A stretch of DNA of 15,611 nucleotides from RHKX01 sp964641695 (GCA_964641695.1 CAZXKG010000060.1:1-15611); one strand, 5' to 3'; positions 5,943 through 13,140 are shown, counted from the stretch's first letter. The notes: a model not told the origin generated them from the letters alone. Numbers and translations: made by a program.

Positions 5943-7934
5943 GTGGCTTTACGCGACCGGCTGACGATCGCCCACGTCTCCCCCTATGCGTGGGGGACGC
6001 ATCACGAAGTGAACGCCTACGCGGGTGGCGCAGCCGCGGAGCTGGCCGCGCGCGGGCATCGCGTGGTCGTCGCCGCTCCCGGGGGGCCGCGCACGCAGCT
6101 GCGGCGGACCCAGGCCGCCATCCGCGCCGCCAGGGACGGCTCCCCGGATGCGCTGCTCGGCGACGGCTGGGAGGGGACTCGCGTCAACGGCGGCGGACCG
6201 CCGGTCGTGACCGTCGGCGCCGCGGTCAAGCGCCCCGCCGGCTCCCGCCCGCGCGCCGCCCCGGTCCCGGTCGATCTCGCTCGCTCGCTGGAGGGCTTGC
6301 TCACCGCCGTCGACTTCGACGTCGTCCACGTCCACGACCCGTTCGCGCCGAGCGCATCATCCGCCGCGTTGCGACACTCGCGCGCCTTGAACGCCGGCAC
6401 CTTCCACCTGCCTACCGAGCGGACCCTCTCGACTCAGCTGGCGAGGCCGATAGTCGAGATGTTCTTCGGGCGGCTCGACGCGCGAATGGTCGCCGGCGAG
6501 GGCACGGAGGAGCTGCTCACCCGCTTCTTCCCCGGCAGCTACGAGATCGTCCGGCCCGCCGCCGAGGTGCCAGTCCGTCCCGCCGGGGAAGACGGACCGC
6601 CGCGAATCGCCTTCGTCGGCCGTGAGGAACGGGGCGCCTTGCGGATCTTCCTGCGCGCGCTCAGGCGCCTCCCCCTGCAGAGCGATTGGCGGGCGGACGT
6701 CTGGATCGGCGACAGCTCGATCGCGACCCCGCGCCTGAACAGCCTCCTCCGCGAGCGGGTTCGCATCCTCCGCCCCGCCGACGCGGATCCCGAGGCGGTG
6801 CTGGGCGCCGCGGACATCGTCTGCGCCTGCTCCGGAGGGGCGGAGCCGGCCCCCAGCCTGGTCCTCTCCGCATTCGCGGCCGGCGCCGTTCCGGTCGCCG
6901 CTCAGATCGATCCCTACATGGACTTGCTCGGGGAGGAGGCCGACGGCCCCGGGCTGGTCTTCCCCGTGGCGGATTCGTTGACGCTCGCCGGCCAGATCGG
7001 CCGGCTCTTGAGCGAGCCCGGTCTGCGGGCGGAGATCGCGAGCCGTGGCGCCGCGCACGCCCGCGGGTTCGGCGAGCTGGCCGGGCAGCTCGAGGAGATC
7101 TACGGGGGGCTGGTCTCCCGCCGCCACGACGACCGCGGCAATCCGGAGATCCGTCGCGGGATCTCCCGTCGTCGCACGATCGACTGCGACCTGCACATGC
7201 ACACCGACCACTCCAACGACTGTGCGACTCCGGTCGAGGTGCTGCTGGAGACCGCGAAGGATCGGGGCATGGGGGCGATCGCGGTCACCGACCACAACGA
7301 GATCTCGGGAGCCTTGGCCGCACGGGACGCCGCCGAGCGCGACGGTGGGATCAAGGTGATCGTCGGGGAGGAGGTGAAGACGGCCGAGCAGGGTGAGGTG
7401 ATCGGTCTCTTCATCGAGGAGAAGATCGAGCGCGGGATGACGATGGCGGAGACGATCGCCGAGATCCGCCGCCAGGGCGGACTCGTCTACGTCCCCCATC
7501 CCTTCGACCGACTGCACTCGGTGCCCGACTACGAGCACCTGCTCGACATCGTCGAGGAGATCGACATCCTCGAGGTCTTCAACCCGCGTGTCGCCTTCAG
7601 CGCCTTCAACGAGGAGGCGGTCAGGTTCGCGGGCAAGTACCGGATCGTCCCCGGGGCGGGATCGGACGGGCATGTCGCGCAGGCGCTGGGCAGCGTCCGG
7701 ATCCGGCTGCACGACTTCGACGGACCGGAGGAGTTCCTCGAGGCGATGCGGAGCGCGGACATCGTCCGCAAGCACAAGAACCTGGTCTACGTGCAGGCTT
7801 TGAAGTGGATGCAGGCGGCGAGCGGAACGGCGGGCAAGCGACGCGACGTCGCCGATCCGAAGCCGGTCCGGGGCGGTCGCAGGGCGGAGCTGCGGAGGCA
7901 GCGAACGAGCGGATCGGGCCGCGGCAAGAGTTGA
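5943..7934 (+). CDS. Glycosyltransferase family 4-like / PHP-domain phosphoesterase fusion protein
   Basis: A 663-residue two-domain protein. Residues of about 8-390 look like a GT-B glycosyltransferase: TIAHVSPYAWG with a Gly-rich GGAAAELAARGHRVVVAAPGG loop, VDFDVVHVHDPFAP, PPRIAFVGREERG, and a late donor-site region. There the usual EX7E reads E301-PAPSLVL-S309, so the second Glu is Ser and the transferase may be inactive or altered. Residues of about 413-620 are a PHP metallophosphoesterase. Its metal-binding motifs are complete: DLHMHTDHS (H418, H420), TDHNE (D450, H451), GEEVK (E476/E477), PHPFD (H519) and SDGH (D575, H577). The tail is Arg/Lys-rich. The GTG start is chosen because it follows a TATCCT box by 6 nt and the fold begins at once. 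The UDG-like gene follows after 18 nt, probably in the same operon. Confidence 0.85.
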   Translation: MALRDRLTIAHVSPYAWGTHHEVNAYAGGAAAELAARGHRVVVAAPGGPRTQLRRTQAAIRAARDGSPDALLGDGWEGTRVNGGGPPVVTVGAAVKRPAGSRPRAAPVPVDLARSLEGLLTAVDFDVVHVHDPFAPSASSAALRHSRALNAGTFHLPTERTLSTQLARPIVEMFFGRLDARMVAGEGTEELLTRFFPGSYEIVRPAAEVPVRPAGEDGPPRIAFVGREERGALRIFLRALRRLPLQSDWRADVWIGDSSIATPRLNSLLRERVRILRPADADPEAVLGAADIVCACSGGAEPAPSLVLSAFAAGAVPVAAQIDPYMDLLGEEADGPGLVFPVADSLTLAGQIGRLLSEPGLRAEIASRGAAHARGFGELAGQLEEIYGGLVSRRHDDRGNPEIRRGISRRRTIDCDLHMHTDHSNDCATPVEVLLETAKDRGMGAIAVTDHNEISGALAARDAAERDGGIKVIVGEEVKTAEQGEVIGLFIEEKIERGMTMAETIAEIRRQGGLVYVPHPFDRLHSVPDYEHLLDIVEEIDILEVFNPRVAFSAFNEEAVRFAGKYRIVPGAGSDGHVAQALGSVRIRLHDFDGPEEFLEAMRSADIVRKHKNLVYVQALKWMQAASGTAGKRRDVADPKPVRGGRRAELRRQRTSGSGRGKS

Positions 7935-7952
7935 TTCAAGGGGCATAACAGC

Positions 7953-8606
7953 GTGCAACCACAAGGAGAGAGGCCGGGGCCGTCTAAGAAGTCGCCCGCT
8001 GTGCCTACGACTGAAGACCAGATCAAGGAGAAGTACCTCGAGCGCGCGATTCGCGAGCTCAACCAGCTCACGCATGAGCTGCAGGACTGCCAGGAGTGCC
8101 CTCGTGGCAGCCTGATGCCGGTCCTCGGCTCCGGCCATCCGCAGGCCGACGTGATGCTGCTGAAGCTCGCGCCGAGCGTGGCCGAGATCGAGGAGGGGGT
8201 CGCCTTCTACGGGCGGGCGGGCAACGCGGTGATGAAGTCGCTGAAGCGGCTCAGCATCGATCCGCTCGTCGTCTACGGGACGTTGTTCGCCAAGTGCCCG
8301 CTCTCCGATGCCTCGCTCGCCGCGCCGACGTGCATCTCGCGGGTCGAGCGGGAGGTCGCGATCATCGAGCCGCGATGCATCGTGGTGATGGGTCAGGGCG
8401 CGCTCGACTGCCTCAACGACATCCAGCTTCCCCTGGCGCAGCCGATCGCGGCGATCTCCGGCGAGGTCCAGCCGCTGACCCCGACGATCGACGCGATCTA
8501 CACCCCCGACATCGACGAGTCGCTTGACTCAGAGTCAGCGAAACGCGAGTTCTGGCGCGCATTCCGGGTTCTGGGCGACTGGTACGCCGACCTCCCGCCC
8601 TACTGA
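7953..8606 (+). CDS. Uracil-DNA glycosylase superfamily protein (Fe-S, family 4/5-like) with altered catalytic motifs
   Basis: The 217-residue product has the layout of Fe-S uracil-DNA glycosylases. A CxxC pair is at C46 and C49 (LQDCQECPRG), with two more cysteines at C115 (FAKCPL) and C127 (APTC), close to the family-4 spacing. The block GVAFYGRAGNAVMKSLKRL matches the family's GxPFVGxAGxxL segment. The catalytic motif 1, usually GEAPG, reads KLAPS here. The HPS/HPA-type motif 2 appears to be YTPD. Base excision activity is therefore doubtful, and a divergent DNA-binding or other nucleobase role is possible. The start is GTG 7953 with AAGGGG at 7938-7943. An in-frame GTG at 8001 is possible. 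The gene lies 18 nt after the GT4-PHP fusion gene. Confidence 0.75.
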   Translation: MQPQGERPGPSKKSPAVPTTEDQIKEKYLERAIRELNQLTHELQDCQECPRGSLMPVLGSGHPQADVMLLKLAPSVAEIEEGVAFYGRAGNAVMKSLKRLSIDPLVVYGTLFAKCPLSDASLAAPTCISRVEREVAIIEPRCIVVMGQGALDCLNDIQLPLAQPIAAISGEVQPLTPTIDAIYTPDIDESLDSESAKREFWRAFRVLGDWYADLPPY

Positions 8607-8635
8607 GCCGGCCGGTCGAGGCTCGGGACCCGCGC

Positions 8636-8641
8636 TAGAGT
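8636..8641 (+). promoter_or_regulatory. -10 box (TAGAGT) of the small membrane protein gene
   Basis: GCTAGAGT lies 9 nt before ATG 8651 in a 44-bp intergenic space, with no ribosome-binding site. The message would be leaderless or nearly so. Confidence 0.5.
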
Positions 8642-8650
8642 GGCTTGCTC

Positions 8651-9058
8651 ATGCGAACCGTGAAGGGAGTTCTCACGTTCGTGCTGACGGTCACCGCTGC
8701 AGTGGCGATCGGCTTCGGCATCCCGCTCGGCTGGGTCTGGATCGGATCTCAGCTGCAGAGCGACGACGGGGCGAGCACGGTCAGCTGGTCGGTGGCGATG
8801 GTGATCCTGTTCGGGATCATCTTCACCTACATCGCGCTGCTCTACGTGGCGAGCCTGGCGATGGGCCGCCTCGAGGAGCGCAACGAAGCGTCGTCGTCGG
8901 CCAGGGCTCCGTGGATGCAGGGGATGACCGAGACGCGATCGAAGCAGGGGAGCCTCGCCGGCATCGAGCGGGTCTTCGTCGTCACCACCTTGCTGGTGAC
9001 GGTCGCCTTCTGGCTCTGGTTCGCCTTCCTGGCGGGCTCACCGATCCCGAGCCAGTGA
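8651..9058 (+). CDS. Small membrane protein, three predicted transmembrane helices
   Basis: I do not recognise this 135-residue protein. Three hydrophobic helices are apparent: residues about 5-32 (VLTFVLTVTAAVAIGFGIPL), about 45-68 (VAMVILFGIIFTYIALLYVA) and about 108-128 (VFVVTTLLVTVAFWLWFAFL). A polar, Glu/Arg/Ser-rich linker of about 37 residues lies between helices 2 and 3. No catalytic motif or lipobox is seen. ATG 8651 is chosen because it follows a TAGAGT box by 9 nt. The upstream TTG at 8645 is a less likely start. It is followed by a 140-bp convergent intergenic region. Confidence 0.75.
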   Translation: MRTVKGVLTFVLTVTAAVAIGFGIPLGWVWIGSQLQSDDGASTVSWSVAMVILFGIIFTYIALLYVASLAMGRLEERNEASSSARAPWMQGMTETRSKQGSLAGIERVFVVTTLLVTVAFWLWFAFLAGSPIPSQ

Positions 9059-9142
9059 GGTAACTGCCGCGGCGTCCTCCGTCGGCACCGCACCAGCTCG
9101 GCTCACGCAGGACCGTCCTCGCCTCCGTCCGGGCGACCGCGA

Positions 9143-9170
9143 TTGCCCAGTGTTGCTTGGAAGCAGGGGC
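9143..9170 (-). repeat. Possible diverged relic of the hairpin repeat
   Basis: On the minus strand GCCCCTGCTTCCAA, 8 further bases and GGGCAA resemble the repeat junction GCCCTTGCTTCCAA, 7 further bases and GGGCAA at 5864-5890 (13 of 14 matches on the left, 6 of 6 on the right). It lies in the intergenic space between two convergent genes. The rest of the repeat is not clearly present. The pairing TGCTT/AAGCA could also serve as a weak terminator. Confidence 0.3.
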
Positions 9171-9198
9171 GTGGACGCAGAGTCGGGTCAGCAGGGGT

Positions 9199-9984
9199 CT
9201 ACCGGGGGGCCGCGGCGGTTGCGACGCGCTCCATGTTCTCCAGCTTCGCGCTGGCGAGAGCGCGGACCACGGCCACGTCGAGGGCGGCGTAGTCGTTGAG
9301 GCCGGCGTCGGCGTCGTCGGGGTTCTCGGCGGCCACTCCCACCGTGCCGGGGGGCTCGCCGAGGCGAGCGAAGTGGTTGCGGTAGCCGTCGTGGAGGTCG
9401 CGGTAGAAGCCCTCCTCCTTGGCGAGGCGCGTCTCGGCGTCGGCTCCGACCGATGTGCGGACATAACCGTAGACGCGTGGGGCGGGGCGGCCCGCCTCGG
9501 CGGCGCCCGCCTCGACGTGCGCCCTCGCCTCGGCGGCGAACTCGGCGGTCATCCAGTTGAAGAAGACGCCGTCGTAGGTCGAGCCGCCGAGCGCGCACAT
9601 CTTCGGACCCATCGCGGCGAGGATCAGCTTCACCCCGGGGATCTGCTCCCTGAGGGTGTCGTGGGCCTCGCGCATCGTCGTCAGCGGCTTCTTCGAGAAG
9701 CCGGCGCCGACGCCGATCAGCAGGCGGGAGCGCTCGAGGCCGAGCTCCTCGATCTTCGCGTTGATCTCCTCGGGCGAGTGCCGGTCGAGCGCGATCACGG
9801 CGACGCCTAGCTGCGGTCCCTCCGACCCCTCGGCGAACGCAGCGAGGGTCTCGAGGCCACTTGCCGCGGGATGGTCATTAGCCCACAGCGACGTGTAGCC
9901 GAGCTCCTCGCAGCGACCGGCGAGCGGGGTGGCGATCTCGGGGTCGAGGCCGGCGGCGACGCCGAATCCGCGGGCGCCGCTCAT
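9199..9984 (-). CDS. LLM-class (luciferase-like) flavin/F420-dependent oxidoreductase
   Basis: The 261-residue TIM-barrel oxidoreductase resembles the bacterial luciferase/F420-dependent reductase family. Recognisable segments are CEELGYTSLWANDHPAASG, LGVAVIALDRHSPEEI, LGLERSRLLIGVGAGF, KLILAAMGPKMCALGGSTYDG and VFFNWMTAEF. It probably uses reduced F420 or FMN; the substrate is unknown. It is shorter than most family members (usually 300 or more), mainly at the C-terminus. ATG 9984 is chosen because AGGGAGG lies 6 nt upstream and the start overlaps the RNA methyltransferase stop as ATGA, implying translational coupling. An in-frame upstream start at 10023 would overlap that gene by 43 nt and is not favoured. 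Confidence 0.82.
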   Translation of the reverse strand: MSGARGFGVAAGLDPEIATPLAGRCEELGYTSLWANDHPAASGLETLAAFAEGSEGPQLGVAVIALDRHSPEEINAKIEELGLERSRLLIGVGAGFSKKPLTTMREAHDTLREQIPGVKLILAAMGPKMCALGGSTYDGVFFNWMTAEFAAEARAHVEAGAAEAGRPAPRVYGYVRTSVGADAETRLAKEEGFYRDLHDGYRNHFARLGEPPGTVGVAAENPDDADAGLNDYAALDVAVVRALASAKLENMERVATAAAPR

Positions 9985-11354
9985 CGAGCGCCTCCCTGCC
10001 CGCGCTCCAGCAGCGCGACGCACTCGATGTGTGAGGTCTGGGGGAACATGTCGACGGGACGCACGCGCGTCAGCCTATAGCCGGCGTCGACCATCTGACG
10101 GGCGTTGGGAGCCATCGTCGTCGGGTTGCAGGAGACGTAGACGATGCGGTCGGCCTCGCACTCGAGCACCCGCCGCACGATCTTCGCCGAGAGCCCCGCG
10201 CGCGGGGGGTCGATGACGACCACGTCGGGCTTCCCGGCCTCCTCGATCAGCGGGCGGATCCCGAGCCGGGCATCGCCGGTGCGGAAATGGGCGTTGCCGA
10301 TCGAGTTCCGCTCGGCGTTCGCCTCGGCGTCGACGATCGCGTCGGCGACGCTCTCGACGCCCCAGAGCTCGCCGCTCGCTCCCAGATCGGCGGCCATGCT
10401 GAGGCCGATCGTTCCGATCCCGCAGTAGAGGTCGAAGAGCCGCTCGCCCTCCTTCAGGCCGGCGAACTCGCGCGCCGCCGCGTAGAGCCGCTCGGCGGTC
10501 TCGGTGTTGGTTTGCAGGAACGCCTCGTGGGAGACGCGGAGGTCGAGCCCGCAGAGCTGCTCGCGCAGGTACTCCTCGCCCAGCACACCGGTGGGCCCGC
10601 CGGTTCCCCCGCTCGGCCCTGCGATCACCGTGTGGAGGTCGACCGGGGGCTTGGGGATCGCGCCCGCGGTGGTGATCAGCCGGGTCTGGATCTGGCCGCT
10701 GCGGCGGCCGTCGCGGACCACGAGGTTCCGGAGGAAGTCAACTGGGGAATGCTCTGCTTCGCGTCCGCTTCCCCGAGTAACTGGGGAATGCTCTGCTTCG
10801 CGTCCGCTTCCCCGAGGGTTCTCGTCGTTGGCTGGGGTTGGGTTCTCGGATCGCCCTGATCCGGTCTCCGGCAGCGCCTTCAGCCCCTCGGTCCGCGCCC
10901 ACTCGCGGACCGCGTTGCGGGCCGCGTTGTTGGCCTCGGAGGCGAGCAGGCAGTCGTCGACGTCGACGACCTGGTCCCAGCGTCCACGAGCGTGGAAGCC
11001 GAGCACGGGATCGGCGCCGCCCTCACCCTCGCCGAACGAGTACTCGAGCTTGTTCCGGTAGCGCCATTGCTCGATCGCGGGAACGATCGGCTCGACCTCG
11101 ACCCCCTCGAGGCCCTTGAAGCCGCCGAGGCGCTCCAAGGCCTCGCGCACCTGCATCTCCTTGTGGGCGAGCTGGGCTTCGTATGGGAGGCCCTGCCAGG
11201 CGGCGCCGGGGCAGGGCTCGCCGCCGTGGACGCAGCGGTCGGGGATCCGGTCGGGCGCGGGCTCGATCAGCTCGATCGGCGCGGCCTCCGCCCACGAGCG
11301 CTTCGACTTGCCGATCCGGGCACGGAGCCGGTCGCCCGGCAGGCCACCAGCCAC
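9981..11354 (-). CDS. TrmA/RlmC/RlmD-family RNA (uracil-5-)-methyltransferase with in-frame repeat insertion
   Basis: This SAM-dependent enzyme makes m5U in 23S rRNA or tRNA. It has a TRAM-domain remnant (VAGGLPGDRLRARIGKSKR), the Cys region DRCVHGGEPCPGAAWQ with DDC at C135, and a central domain. The methyltransferase motifs are LFDLYCGIGTIGLSMA, VVVIDPPRAGLS, the nucleophile in YVSCNPTT, and the general-base Glu in SHIECVALLER. The third Fe-S cysteine (CGGC in E. coli RlmD) is replaced, so the cluster may be absent. Residues of about 161-206 are an extra low-complexity linker with two copies of GSGREAEHSP (182-191, 195-204), encoded by the hairpin repeat just before the conserved FLRNLVVRDG. 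GTG 11354 is the first standard start, but it cuts the TRAM domain. Homology continues upstream to about 11430, and initiation may occur at ATA 11462. The stop overlaps the LLM gene start. Confidence 0.9.
   Translation of the reverse strand: MAGGLPGDRLRARIGKSKRSWAEAAPIELIEPAPDRIPDRCVHGGEPCPGAAWQGLPYEAQLAHKEMQVREALERLGGFKGLEGVEVEPIVPAIEQWRYRNKLEYSFGEGEGGADPVLGFHARGRWDQVVDVDDCLLASEANNAARNAVREWARTEGLKALPETGSGRSENPTPANDENPRGSGREAEHSPVTRGSGREAEHSPVDFLRNLVVRDGRRSGQIQTRLITTAGAIPKPPVDLHTVIAGPSGGTGGPTGVLGEEYLREQLCGLDLRVSHEAFLQTNTETAERLYAAAREFAGLKEGERLFDLYCGIGTIGLSMAADLGASGELWGVESVADAIVDAEANAERNSIGNAHFRTGDARLGIRPLIEEAGKPDVVVIDPPRAGLSAKIVRRVLECEADRIVYVSCNPTTMAPNARQMVDAGYRLTRVRPVDMFPQTSHIECVALLERGQGGAR
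10740..10817 (-). repeat. Two tandem 39-bp palindromic elements inserted in frame in the methyltransferase gene
   Basis: Units 10740-10778 and 10779-10817 differ only in their last base and are exactly 13 codons long. Each contains GGGGAA (10744-10749, 10783-10788) complementary to TTCCCC (10769-10774, 10808-10813) around a 19-nt loop. The inner core matches the intergenic repeat at 5817-5853 in inverse orientation, with one substitution. That change is GCG to GCA, synonymous for Ala in the gene's frame. The arm difference GAGGAA/TTCCTC versus GGGGAA/TTCCCC keeps base pairing. The element sits 6-7 nt from a native TTCCTCCGG (in the FLR codons), which equals one arm of the intergenic version. 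Confidence 0.93.
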
Positions 11355-11458
11355 GAAGACGACGAAGCCGCCGTCGGTCCGTGCGACCCCGCGGCCGCCC
11401 TGCGCGAGCGAATCGATCCGGAGCTCGAGCTCCTCGCCTCGCCGTGGTCTGGCCGCGG

Positions 11459-12139
11459 CTATCGGAGCCTCGTCTCGATCTTGCCGAGGATGCTCTTGCG
11501 CGCCTTGTTCTTCTTCTCGTAGTCACGCACCTTGCGGAGGGCGTCGTCGTCGAGCTTGGTCAGGCGACGGGTGATCTGGGCGGCCGTCAGCTCGTCGTAG
11601 CCGGTGATCGGGAAGTCGGGGCCGACCCCGGCCTTGCGGCGCAGCTCGTCGACCCGCGCGAGCGGCTCGTCGGCGGCGTCGCGGGCTTGACGGGCGACCT
11701 TGCCCGCCGTCTTCCCGATCCGGCCTCGCGCCTTCTTGGCGCGACCCTCGAGCTCCGTGCGCGCCTGCTCGAGCAGCTTCTCGATCTCCTCCAGCAGCTC
11801 CTCCGACTGCTGGCGTCCGCGCCGGACGAGCTTCCTCATCAGTTCGTTGGCGTCCTTGCGGTTGAGCTTGCCGCGGTCGACCGCCTCGTCGATCACCTCC
11901 TGGATGCGCTCACGTGGGAGCGTCACGCTCTTCTCGAGCGCATCGCGGAACGCCTCGACGCTCTTGTCGGGACGGGTCACCGATCCCTTCGAGCGAGCCG
12001 AGGTGGACTTCTTCGTGGCGCCGCCGCCGGCCTTCTTGGCGGTGGAGCCCTTCTTGGCAGTGGTAGCGGTGGTGCTCTTCTTGGTCGAGCTCTTCGGGCT
12101 CGACTTCTTCGCGGTGGTCTTCCTGGCACTGGAAGGCAT
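11459..12139 (-). CDS. Histone-H1-like Lys/Ala-rich protein with coiled coil (possible nucleoid-associated or phasin-like)
   Basis: The 226-residue basic protein has three parts. Residues 1-57 form a disordered Lys/Ser/Thr/Ala tail (ARKTTAKKSSPKSSTKK, AKKGSTAKKAGGG, TKKSTSARSKGS) like eukaryotic H1 and bacterial HU-extension tails. Residues of about 60-165 are helical and charged (ERIQEVIDEAVDRGK, QQSEELLEEIEKLLEQARTE), suggesting a coiled coil like phasins. The C-terminal segment YDELTAAQITRRLTKLDDDA then LRKVRDYEKKNKARKSIL is a small helical module seen in actinobacterial proteins of this type. The likely role is DNA binding or compaction, with a polyhydroxyalkanoate-granule protein as the alternative. 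ATG 12139 has GAGGGAG 5 nt upstream. The TAG stop overlaps the proposed AUA start of the methyltransferase gene. Confidence 0.75.
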   Translation of the reverse strand: MPSSARKTTAKKSSPKSSTKKSTTATTAKKGSTAKKAGGGATKKSTSARSKGSVTRPDKSVEAFRDALEKSVTLPRERIQEVIDEAVDRGKLNRKDANELMRKLVRRGRQQSEELLEEIEKLLEQARTELEGRAKKARGRIGKTAGKVARQARDAADEPLARVDELRRKAGVGPDFPITGYDELTAAQITRRLTKLDDDALRKVRDYEKKNKARKSILGKIETRLR

Positions 12140-12165
12140 GTGATCTCCCTCGAATCTCGTGGCTT

Positions 12166-12195
12166 GGACGGGCTCGTTCCTCCACGGTCCCGTCC
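12166..12195 (-). promoter_or_regulatory. Hairpin in the 5' region of the H1-like gene
   Basis: GGACGGG and CCCGTCC form a perfect 7-bp stem around a 16-nt loop, 26 nt upstream of the start codon. A TATTTA sequence at 12225-12230 on the minus strand could be the -10 box, which would put the hairpin in the leader. It may be regulatory, or part of termination of the upstream gene, but it lacks a U-tract. Confidence 0.3.
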
Positions 12196-12248
12196 GCGCC
12201 TGTGTGCGATCTCGGCGAACGGACTAAATATCGCAGAGGTCGTCGCTT

Positions 12249-13133
12249 CTACCGGGCTCGCCGGCTCTCGGGGTCGTTCGCCGCGAACCTGGCGAGGACC
12301 GGCGCGTGGTCGGAGAGGCGGACGGGGAGAGGGCCCGAGGCGATCGATGTCGTCGGATCGGACAGCTCGCGCAGCTCTGGCGGCCAGGGCGATGGTCCCT
12401 CGGTGGGCTCGAGGCCGCCGCGAGCAAGCAGGTGGTCGATCGCGGTGCTTCCGGCACCGCCCGTGGGCCCGCTGAAGCCGTAGCGGGAGGAGAGCAGGTC
12501 GAAGGTCGCCTGGCTGCTCGCCGGCCTGATGTTGAGATCGCCGCCGAGGATCAGCGGGCTGCCGGCTGCCCAGCCGACCGCGACCCGTGCCGCTTCGACC
12601 ACCTCCCGCTCGGCGCTCACCCGGGCGGTGCTCGCGTGCAGGTTGGCGATGCAGGCGCCGGCGCTCAACCTGGTGAAGGCCATCACCCGGCGCTCGGGGC
12701 GACCGGCGAGGCGCAGCGTGCGACGCTCGACCGCGATCGGTGCGCCGGCTCCGGTGATCGGTCGCGCGAGGGTGAGGTTGCAGCCGCCCTCCCACGAGCC
12801 GAGCAGGTCGGGGTTGAACGATGCGACGGACGCCTGCAGACGGTCGAGCGGGAAGGGGAGGTTGCGGCTGGTCGGCGCCAGGTGGGCGTCGGCGCCGCAG
12901 ACGGTGGCCAGGTGCTCGGCCCAGCGAGGGGGGCATTCCTGCAGCAGGGCCACGTCCCACCCTGACGAGGCGAGCAACGTTGCGAACTGCTCTCGCAGAT
13001 CCCTGTTCACCTGTGCGTGAGTCGCGCCGCGCTCGGTCGTGCGAAGCAGGCGCGATCGCCGGGTCGACAAACTGGGATCGGGCGGATGGTCGCGCCCGTG
13101 GAAGAGATTCCAGCTGAGCACCTGCAGCTCCAC
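12249..13133 (-). CDS. Endonuclease/exonuclease/phosphatase-fold protein
   Basis: The 294-residue metal-dependent phosphoesterase belongs to the DNase I/AP-endonuclease/sphingomyelinase fold. The active-site motifs are in order: VLSWNLFHG (N9), LLQECPP (E66), IANLHAS (H166), LGGDLNIRP (D199, N201), STAIDHLLARG (D233, H234) and LSDHAPV (D275, H276). All catalytic residues are present, so it is probably active, but the substrate (DNA, phosphoinositide or another phosphodiester) cannot be told. There is no signal peptide. The GTG start at 13133 follows a GATAAT box by 7 nt and begins directly at the first beta strand. It is divergent from argF, with 108 bp between the starts. The H1-like gene follows 109 bp downstream on the same strand. 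Confidence 0.85.
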   Translation of the reverse strand: MELQVLSWNLFHGRDHPPDPSLSTRRSRLLRTTERGATHAQVNRDLREQFATLLASSGWDVALLQECPPRWAEHLATVCGADAHLAPTSRNLPFPLDRLQASVASFNPDLLGSWEGGCNLTLARPITGAGAPIAVERRTLRLAGRPERRVMAFTRLSAGACIANLHASTARVSAEREVVEAARVAVGWAAGSPLILGGDLNIRPASSQATFDLLSSRYGFSGPTGGAGSTAIDHLLARGGLEPTEGPSPWPPELRELSDPTTSIASGPLPVRLSDHAPVLARFAANDPESRRAR

Positions 13134-13140
13134 GGCTTCG

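Noticed and set aside
5087..6625. Plus-strand open frame running through the N gap and repeats that contains GGSGREAEHSSG
   Set aside because: It crosses 100 N and overlaps two well-supported genes in other frames. The peptide similarity to the methyltransferase insert comes from the shared repeat DNA, not from a gene here.
6357..8138. 593-codon minus-strand open frame opposite the GT4-PHP gene
   Set aside because: Antisense shadow of a gene with complete PHP motifs; no independent motif.
10740..10817. Assembly error duplicating 39 bp
   Set aside because: Not excluded, but even one unit would be an in-frame copy of the intergenic element, and the two units differ at their last base, so the main observation stands.
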